Shown piece after piece: positions 56,220 to 64,000 of a DNA stretch of 64,000 bases; position 1 is the stretch's first letter, and the number at the start of each line of letters is the position of its first letter. Made by a program: the position numbers and the translations under genes. The DNA comes from Endomychus coccineus (taxonomy: Eukaryota > Arthropoda > Insecta > Coleoptera > Endomychidae). Under the pieces are notes generated by a model. That model did no database searches and was not told the DNA's origin. It saw only the letters and a list, made by a program, of their open reading frames with translations. The stretch lies in NCBI GenBank assembly GCA_958510875.1, contig OY294067.1, positions 197,591,401 through 197,655,400 on the forward strand, in the 5' to 3' direction.

Positions 56220-57364
56220 TCTACCGTTCGATAGGAAATCGATTATTGAAATTAGTATTCCTCGACATCACTCGGCGCGATTCGCGAGTAGGGGTAGAGC
56301 TGACAACGGAATTCTCAGGTAGCCATTGCCGTGCGAATGCTAGATGAGGTAGGGTGAGTTTCAATAATTATTTTGTTTCATAGTCATTTTTAATCTGCCA
56401 TTGGAATATTATTGATATCAGGGATTATTTAATTTGATTTGATTCCGTAATTAGAATTCAGGATGTACAGTCCCTGAACGTCAATATATTTCTGGGGGAA
56501 TAATACTCAACAAACCTCTCAGTATTCATCACGAGATCACTCTGTTATCTAGCATATTTTCAAGATATTCTTTTGCATCATTGGGTATTTTTTTGTAATC
56601 TTTATACAAAAATAATTAAACGAGTCGTAGGCAGACTGGTGATATAGTATTTTTTTTCACTTCGTGTTTAACTCAAAAATTTGCACGTGTTCGTGTTGAG
56701 TGATTTTGAGATTCACAATTGTGTTGACCTGGTACATGAGTACCTAGGGTTTTGTCTTATTAGACTTAAAGGTGAAGATGAATATTGTTCTGGGTAACAT
56801 AGAAGTAGGGAACTCAATTACTGCTTTTTGAGTTCCTAATTAACACCACTGTTACGCTTATTCAAGTTATTGTATAAATAACAAACCCCAATTCTTTTGT
56901 ACATATCAAATCACGTCAGTATTTTTATGCTGAGTGACAAACTCTAAATTATTTATTATAATCCTTTTTTTGTATTTACAGGATCTGAACGATTGAGGTA
57001 CCTCTCTCCTCCTGCCCATGACGGTTTAGGGAATTTCCTGGCAGAGCCGCCTTTAGCTCCTTTAAGTTTCAGGGATGGTAACATTTTTTAGTTTGAATGA
57101 CCATATTTTCATTCCACTGATTCTTTCATCCAATTAAATTTGTATTGCACCAATTTCTTCATAGTAATCGATTTCAAAGGTTCACTTCCGATTGCGTATT
57201 TGATAACCTCTGAATTTATTGTAATTGAACTCAAAGTTCTTAACAAAATTTTTATTTCATCCATTCCTTTGTTATCTAAATTGTAACCAAAAGTATCTAT
57301 CTAATTTTCATATTCTTATAATTCAAAATTCAATTTTAGTTTATATTGTACGAATCATGTTGTT
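56220..57364. other. Unassigned sequence, no gene seen
   Basis: AT-rich, with no open frame of note and no repeat partner that I can see elsewhere in the window. It may be the inner part of the element represented by the 1.1 kb inverted repeat, or host DNA. Confidence 0.3.
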
Positions 57365-58462
57365 TAATTGTAATGGTGAGCCGAGCGTTATATTTTTAAA
57401 ATAAATCTGGACTGAAATTACTCCAGATTTAATATTTCCAGATTAGTGAATAGGTTCGGAATCCTATCTCACTGCTTGTAACACTTGAACTTGTAACAGT
57501 CGGATTGGTATTATTTCAGGTAGCGTTAATACCTCAACGACGTGTCATATGAATTTGAAAATGGTTTGTTGGATCCTGTTCGGATATCAGAGATCTTAGT
57601 TGATCCATGTACACTTGAGGTTCCTCAAAGCTGACACCACCAGGTGTATATTTCGGCCCACCTAGAAGCTGTTTTTGACAACGATGCCCTGATCAAGGGA
57701 CCGTCCCGTACAATTACTTATACTCATATCTTTATATCTATCCAAGCGTTAATTCTGAAGGTCGTATTCGCTGAGAGGTGATTAGGGATTACCAGTTAAA
57801 CTCGTTAATCAAATTAAACCTTAAATATGTATTGAATAAAAGTTAACAAAATTTGGTACATTACAACAAACAATAAACGATTATGAAATTAATCCAAAAT
57901 TTAGTCATGAGAATGATACATAAATTTATAGACGTCAACTTCCTTTATCAATGTCGCTAGTTCTACCCCTTTCGCCAGCGAGCGAGTTCCTGTTCAGGAT
58001 GTTTGGGGAGTTTGAATCGAATTCAAGACTAATTGACACACACGGAACAGTGATCGATTTCGCGTTCGATCACGTCGATGATTGATAGCTAATATCTGAA
58101 ATTAAAGGATTCCTCTCTTTCTGGTAACCTGGGATAAGCCCAGTGACCTGATACTCGATCATACCATTTAAGTGATCTCCGATAAGCGGAATATGTATAA
58201 AACATTCGAAATAGCCTGAATGGCTGAAAAAAAACATAAATTACCAAAATAAAACATTGGCGGGCGGAGCATGGTCTGAAGGTTCAATAACCACATTATA
58301 TTATATCGTCGATTCCGAAGTTGAAGTCAATATAACAGTTGTTCTTTGGCGATCAAAATGCACCTACCCTGTTGGTCTAATAACACAATTTCCTTTCGAA
58401 CCCTTGTAGAAATAACGCACAGAGGATTTAAACACGATTTCTACATCGGATTAAATTTGGTA
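57365..58462 (-). repeat. Right copy of the 1.1 kb inverted repeat
   Basis: Reverse complement of 1-1118 with scattered differences and small indels (about 80-90 percent by eye). See the left copy. Confidence 0.75.
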
Positions 58463-59860
58463 TGATGAGAAATTGTCACAAAATGATTTTCAAATCAGAA
58501 ATCAAACACTTAACGCGTGACGCGGAAGACGCGAACAAGTCCAGCGCTGCTTCAGCCCCAGGGATGTATAACCCTTGTTGCAGTGAACACAAATTGATGA
58601 ATTAATCCAATCTCTATGAATTTCTGTAATTTAGTGCGTACCAATCTTGACAACATGATATTAATTGATTTGATTGATACATGACTTGACTTAATGCAAC
58701 AATATGGCATCCCTGTGGACATGAAGCTAGCTGGAGTTTCCGAAGAAGTAGATGGTGAATATTTTCCGAGTGAGTGCTTGAGAACTTGCTTGTTTTTCTT
58801 AAAGTAATTAGTTTCCATGAAATCATTGGAGCGGGGGGGGGCACACCACGTGCAGAGCTCAGAAAATATGTTTGACTTAGAATACCGGCAGCATGGCCCA
58901 CCCATAAGTTATACAAGCAGCCAATAGGAATCTAACTGGGCGAAACAATCGTACATAACAGCTTGTCTCAACTCCACTTGGACTTCTCCTAACTCAGGGA
59001 AAAGCAAGTACCGTTGACCGCATACTTTGCTACGTTTGTTAATCATGGAGTCATTGCTACAGGAAAGGGGTTTCAGATTTCAGTCGCTATGTCTGTCTGG
59101 TATATCGTGTACAAGATATAATAATTCATGAAACTTTCAATTTGAATTCAATCAAAATTATTCAAAGGCCTCGAAAACAAAAAGTAATGATCCGTCAGAT
59201 TACTACATCACCCTCTTCTTCTAAGGAAGAGTACGGTTCTGGAAGAACCCACTCCTTCCTCCGCCTCTGGTTTATGTTTCAAACCCTTCAGATCATATCC
59301 GCCTACCTAGATACGCGCTGGCATCTCTAACGAAGCGCTTCAGCAGCTCAGCTCATGTAGCATTATAATCAGCATCGTACAGCAATCAACGCTGTTTCCT
59401 CCAAACAACCAAAAGAATAATGAACCCTATATAACAACCTATTATATAACCTCGCAATACGTACGATAGATACAATTAACAAACTTCATCATTTGAGCGC
59501 TTTGATTAAGTTCAAAACAATTCCGCTACCTACGCCACTGATCGAACGAAGAGCGAATCACTAACCCGCACTTTTAATAGGTTTTCGAACTCTGGATGTC
59601 GCTGGATACGGGGGTTCGTTGCTCTCAACTAAACGGTCAAATGTGTATGACTCGTCGGCAGTAGTTAAGTGTTACTTGCATTCTCGGTCATTTTGCATAC
59701 GAGGGGGAGGCATGAGGTCCTCCATCGGTAATCGCGGCGGCTTCAACCATACAGGCGGCAGGTAGTCAACTGGAGCTGGTTCAGGAGTATTCCATTGCAG
59801 GCGGCCAAATAAATCATAACACATATCAACATTCCATTCAGCACAAGGGTCCAATCCTCC
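58463..59860. other. Unassigned sequence
   Basis: Contains a poly-G run (58833-58842) and only short ORFs. A minus-strand ORF at 59672-59944 is Pro/Met-rich and overlaps the plus-strand ORF below; I cannot choose between them on sequence. No recognisable gene. Confidence 0.3.
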
Positions 59861-59932
59861 GTGGTTACTGGCCTGCATTTTATTCCTCTTGGAATCCTCT
59901 TCTCCTGGTCTTCTCCTTCTCCATATCATAAC

Positions 59933-60316
59933 ATGAGTATCCAAGGTTGGTACTCCTCCTACGGGAATCTTAAGCCTTTTATCGCCGAAATTATTATGTC
60001 CTCACTAAGTTCTGACTACTACCGACGTCCACACTTAACCATCTTTGGTGAAACTAGTACCCGCAATTCACCTGAATCTGGACTAGTTCGTGGTGATCCT
60101 TCGTTATCTATGTCGATCAATTCTAGTACAAAAATAACAATTACTGCTGACCGGGTGCCCCGTAACATGCTGATGGCACCCGGCGTTAACTTCCATGAAC
60201 CCATAATATCGCACAACCAAAAAGAAAACTGTTCTAGTTTGAAACCCCAAGCGATGACATGTATATTGCACGTAGAAGGAAAGCTATTACAAGCCCGCAC
60301 ATTGTTGCTGCCGTAA
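59933..60316 (+). CDS. Unrecognised ORF, doubtful
   Basis: Open frame with an ATG at 59933 (MSIQGWYSSYG; the frame itself is open from 59861). Codon use looks moderately protein-like, and there is an N-S-S sequon, but no family is recognised and the opposite strand is also open (60019-60300). It could be an exon or a fragment of an older retroelement upstream of the gypsy element. Confidence 0.25.
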   Translation: MSIQGWYSSYGNLKPFIAEIIMSSLSSDYYRRPHLTIFGETSTRNSPESGLVRGDPSLSMSINSSTKITITADRVPRNMLMAPGVNFHEPIISHNQKENCSSLKPQAMTCILHVEGKLLQARTLLLP

Positions 60317-60329
60317 TACTCCCGAGGAA

Positions 60330-61209
60330 AAGGAGCTAAGTTCCCAAATCGCAGAAAAAATAAATTTTAAAACAAACGTTTCCTTCATTATGGGAAGTTT
60401 ACATGGAAACAAATTAAATTCGACTTCCTCCCTCGTCACACAGGAGCGAGGTCACTCTAATGTTACTTAATATCTAACATGTTACACTAACACATATTTC
60501 GCAAATAAAAAAAAATTGCAATGAATCCATGCAGGTTATACAAGCTGCCACACCAGAAATACATATGCAAACTTCACACAAAAAAAACATTATGTATAAT
60601 CCGGCTCCTGCTCTCTGCATGGATGAATTCCCTTGAAAAGTTCTAAAATGTTGTACTCTGACCTAACGACAACACAAAAAAAAACTACCAGGGAAAAGAT
60701 TGCCGTACACGGCTATCACTTACAACCTGTTCATCGGGATCACCTCATCTTCTCTTTGCGCTAACTGTATTCGTTAGCGATGGCATAGTTTACCATAAAA
60801 AGGACGGGGGGCTGTCGAACATAATCAAACAGAAACATTTCCGGACCAAGTGCTCGAGGGCACTGTCCTAACTCATAAGTGCCTCTACTATCTCGCCTCC
60901 TGGGGTGAAACGTCTCTCTCATTCTGGACTGCCATCCGCGTTCCTCACATACTTACCCCGGCATCTTTCCATATCCATAACTCGAGGGTGTAATCTCACC
61001 GATTCAGAAGTTCCCACAACAATGAATGCTGATCCAGCGGAATATGATCCGCCTAGATCAACGGTCTTAAGTTTATATGATGTTTTAATGTATTATTCCT
61101 TGTAAGAAAGATTTCAGTCAGTTATAATTATTCATATGAAATACATCTTTTCTGTAAAGCTCCAAATAAAGTTTTTTAAAAAGCGATTTCCGTTTATCGA
61201 AAATATTAT
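60330..61209 (+). mobile_element. Region expected to contain the 5' LTR of the gypsy-class element
   Basis: The 3' limit is set by the primer binding site at 61210. A polyadenylation signal AATAAA is at 61165-61170, about 40 bp before it, as expected for R-U5. The left LTR edge cannot be placed because the 3' LTR is outside the window. Confidence 0.45.
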
Positions 61210-61220
61210 TGGCGCAGTCG
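61210..61220 (+). promoter_or_regulatory. Primer binding site of the gypsy-class element
   Basis: tggcgcagtcg matches the tRNA-Ser-type primer binding site used by 17.6/297/gypsy-group retrotransposons. It lies 310 bp upstream of gag. Confidence 0.7.
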
Positions 61221-61529
61221 TGTAGGATATCCGAAATTGTGTCGTATCGAACGATCAATTTTCGTATCTACGATTTATCGGATATCGAACAGTGGAAAAG
61301 TTCTTGAAGGCGATCTGTACGGAGAGGCTCCCTAAACATCAGGACACCCAGTTCAACGAGGACCCGTAGAAACCCTTTGGACTCAACTCAAAGAGAAGTG
61401 GAACAGAATCGTTCATTTCTGCAAGGAATCCGCACCCGGTGAAGACAAGAATTGCTAACCCGGACGCAAACCTTATAATTAAGAAGACGATGAACAAAAT
61501 CGCTATATTACTAATGTAAGTACAATTTA

Positions 61530-62816
61530 ATGTCTCTGGAGAATTTAACAGAAATTTTTGAAAGTTTAAAACTAAATATACCTTCAACTGACTCTAAAAT
61601 CCCTGAACCGATAAAATCGGAAAATCCCATCAATACAAACAATTCTAACTTTGATTTAAATAACACCATAACTATGGAACAATTCAAACCAGAATATCTC
61701 AATTGCGTTCCACAATTTGACGGGAACCCAAACGAATTAAATAGATATTTAAGTACTTGTGAAAGTATAATTACTAACTTTTGTGACACCACAAATCCTA
61801 ATAGCTTCAAAAATATTTACATACTTAATTCTTTAGTTGGTAAACTATCAGGCAATGCTAAACTAGTTGTAAATATTCAGAACGTATCTACATGGGAAGG
61901 ACTTAAAACTACCCTGTACAATAACTTCGCCGACCAGCGAGATGAAGCTTGTTTAAATAGAGATCTCGTTATGTTAAAACAGACCAGTGAAAAACCACAA
62001 CAATTTTATGACAAATGTTTAGGAATATTGAATTTACTATGTAGTTATGTCGATATGCATGAACAGAACGATGCAGCCAAATTATTAAAACGCGACTTGT
62101 ACAATAAATTAACATTAAAAACATTTTTATCCGGCCTAAGAGAACCTCTAGGTACTACAATACGTTGTATGAGACCGACTAGCTTGAATGAAGCATTACA
62201 ATTCATTATTCAGGAAGATAATATGCACTATTTTCAAAATGCAAATAAAACTTTAAATTTTAAACCCCAAATAGGACGTCCCCTGACTCACAATCAAAGA
62301 ATTTTCAACGCCATCCCTAGGCCTGTGGTTAATAATTCACGATCATTTAATCAACATCGACCTCAACAATTCCCTTCTCAACCCATTCAATTTCAACCAA
62401 GACCAAATTATCAACCCCAAAGATATTTTTCTAATTCACAAGTCTTTAAGCCAACTCCTAACAAAAACGTTTTTAAACCAAATACGAATTCTCATTTTCC
62501 TAGACCTACACCAATGAGTATTAATACTAAGAATACTCTAACTAATTCGCAGCAAAGACCTTCCACATCTAACTATCAACCACACCAGAGTAATTTTACT
62601 TCTGAAGAACTGTATAACGTCGAAACGCAACAAACTTACGATGTAGACTCAACTGTCTCTATAAACGCTACGGACGATTGTTACGAACAGGAATACCATG
62701 AATGCGACTCACAACATTATAATGGAAATTACGAATTCGAAAATAACGAATTCAATTCAGATATTGAAAACACCGAAAATTTTCAAGTCGTGCCCCCTTT
62801 AACCGATCAGACGTAA
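61530..62816 (+). CDS. gag: Gag of a 17.6/297-like Ty3/gypsy retrotransposon
   Basis: 428 codons from ATG 61530, fully open. The capsid-like region begins around FDGNPNELNRYLSTCESI (residues about 65-85) and runs to LNEALQFIIQEDN (about 235). The C-terminal half is Asn/Gln/Pro-rich with no CCHC zinc knuckle, as in the gypsy/17.6 group. It ends acidic. Gag forms the virus-like particle. The pol frame overlaps its last codons at -1. Confidence 0.85.
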   Translation: MSLENLTEIFESLKLNIPSTDSKIPEPIKSENPINTNNSNFDLNNTITMEQFKPEYLNCVPQFDGNPNELNRYLSTCESIITNFCDTTNPNSFKNIYILNSLVGKLSGNAKLVVNIQNVSTWEGLKTTLYNNFADQRDEACLNRDLVMLKQTSEKPQQFYDKCLGILNLLCSYVDMHEQNDAAKLLKRDLYNKLTLKTFLSGLREPLGTTIRCMRPTSLNEALQFIIQEDNMHYFQNANKTLNFKPQIGRPLTHNQRIFNAIPRPVVNNSRSFNQHRPQQFPSQPIQFQPRPNYQPQRYFSNSQVFKPTPNKNVFKPNTNSHFPRPTPMSINTKNTLTNSQQRPSTSNYQPHQSNFTSEELYNVETQQTYDVDSTVSINATDDCYEQEYHECDSQHYNGNYEFENNEFNSDIENTENFQVVPPLTDQT

Positions 62817-64000
62817 ACCATAAAATCATATCGATCAACACAAATAATTCCAGTGAATTATCTTACATTGTGCTACCAGAACAAAATTTAAAATTTCTAT
62901 TGGACTCCGGCTCCACCAAATCTTTTATAGATCCTAACTTAGCAAACAAATTTTATTCAAATTCTATAAAATATGACCTTTTTATAGTGTCTACTATTTT
63001 TCAGAAATCATCTCATAAGTTCAGCGCGACAATTCATTCCTCAAAAATATTTAAATTACCAATCCCAAAGGACTTGAAATTTTATTTGTTCAAATTCCAC
63101 GATATTTTTGATGGTCTTATAGGACTAGATAATTTAAAAATACTACAAGCTAACTTAGATTTTAATAACGGTTATTTAATCACCCCATTCACACGAATCA
63201 AATTACTTTTTCATAAAACCAAAAATGAACTCAATCTAGTAACAATTTCACCACGAGTTGAACAAGTTATAAAAATTAAAACAACTATTCCGAACGGCGA
63301 AATAATAATACCGAATCAAAAGATTCATAATTGCGAGATACCGGAATGTATAACTATTGCAAACAACGGCAAAGCAATAACAACTATTTTAAATAATACA
63401 ACTAATCCAATAACTTTAGATTTTTCCGAACCCATTTTAGTTGAAAGGTACATTAAACAAAACTACCAAGAAATAAATTGCAACAATTTCGATGAAAGCA
63501 ATAAACCAGTATTAGACTTGACAAAATTCCGTTCAGAACATTTGAATAAAGAAGAAACGTCTAAAATTTTAAATTTGTGTAAAGAATATTCAGACATCTT
63601 CTACCAAGAACATATGCCCCTAACATTTACTAATAAAATAAAACACGCAATTAAAACAACAGATGAAATACCTATTTATTCAAAGTCTTATAAATACCCT
63701 TACGTACATAAAAACGAAGTTAAAAATCAAATTAATAAAATGCTTGAACAAAAAATAATCAGACCAAGTGAATCCCCCTGGTGCTCCCCAATATGGGTAG
63801 TTCCAAAAAAAATCGATGCTTCTGGTAAACAAAAGTGGAGAGTCGTAGTCGATTACCGAAATTTAAACGGAAAAACTATTGACGACAGATACCCATTACC
63901 GAACATCACAGACTTGTTAGACAAACTAGGCAAATGCCAATACTTTACGGTACTAGATTTAGCAAGTGGCTTCCACCAAATTGAAATGGAAGAAAGTGAT
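62768..64000 (+). CDS. pol: Pol of the gypsy-class element, 5' part (protease and start of RT), cut by window end
   Basis: Open in the -1 frame from 62768 to the end of the window. Aspartic protease motif LLDSGSTKSF near 62897-62926. Reverse transcriptase from about 63720: SPWCSPIWVVPKK, WRVVVDYRNLN, PLPNITDLLD and FTVLDLASGFHQIE (the first catalytic Asp) near 63943-63984. The YxDD box, RNase H and integrase would lie beyond 64000. No stops are seen in about 410 codons, so the element may be young. Confidence 0.88.
62777..62783 (+). promoter_or_regulatory. Candidate -1 frameshift heptamer A-AAT-TTT between gag and pol
   Basis: gag codons gaa aat ttt; the -1 frame is closed by TGA at 62765-62767 and open from 62768 on, so the shift must occur in 62768-62816, and this heptamer is in phase. 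Confidence 0.5.

Noticed and set aside
58552..58916. Overlapping minus-strand ORFs near the poly-G run
   Set aside because: Two frames open over the same stretch, no domain, no conserved neighbour.
59672..59944. Minus-strand Pro-rich ORF
   Set aside because: Overlaps the equally weak plus-strand ORF at 59933-60316; no basis for preferring it.

Overview
The window reads as AT-rich insect nuclear DNA. The transposon families present (a DUF4817/DDE Tc1-mariner relative whose end reads ggaacaccctgtat, a hAT element, a 17.6/297-like Ty3/gypsy retrotransposon, and insect-type Mavericks/Polintons) fit a beetle best, but the species cannot be fixed from sequence. I see no convincing single-copy host gene. 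From about 1.2 to 56 kb the window is a pile-up of Maverick/Polinton elements of the adintovirus-like kind (DNA transposons with a virion gene set), nested in one another and in other transposons.

Layout. 1-1118 and 57365-58462 are inverted copies of an unidentified 1.1 kb repeat that brackets the cluster. 1312-2661 is a dead mariner-type element. 2662-8629 and 22574-26510 are an old, badly decayed Polinton on the plus strand (here 'A'): DUF8207-type protein, fibre-like protein, integrase, PLA2/minor core protein, then a recombination join to a second integrase copy, PLA2, protease, penton and hexon. A hAT element (2855-5139, exact 8-bp target duplication) sits in A. A 13.9 kb Polinton-derived element (8630-22573, here 'C') with 4.2-4.4 kb terminal inverted repeats is inserted in A's second integrase copy; the first integrase copy preserves the empty site. 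C carries small accessory genes (two copies of an unnamed VDIQ family, a membrane protein relative, a possible nucleotidyltransferase, a C2H2 finger ORF, and a protease remnant) but no polymerase or integrase, so it looks non-autonomous.

26.5-56 kb holds younger Polinton material. The best preserved block ('B', 31.7-40.8 kb) has, mostly on the minus strand, a membrane protein, an MSV199 (BRO-like) gene with a predicted 50-bp intron, hexon, penton, adenain-type protease, PLA2/minor core protein, retroviral-type integrase, fibre-like coiled coil, DUF8207-type protein and packaging ATPase. A protein-primed PolB (44.4-48.2 kb) lies beyond a 3 kb palindromic satellite block; a second PolB fragment ('D') is at 53.7-55.0 kb. 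Hexon, ATPase and PolB carry stops or frame breaks, so the copy is not intact, while penton, PLA2, integrase, fibre and DUF8207 frames are open. The long inverted repeats of this region are built from tandem arrays whose cores are short palindromes (ACACGTGT, ACAGCTGT, TGACGTCA) and from tRNA-like segments.

58.5-61 kb is unassigned apart from one weak ORF. 61.2-64 kb is the 5' part of a gypsy-class retrotransposon: primer binding site, gag, and pol in the -1 frame, running off the window end in reverse transcriptase.
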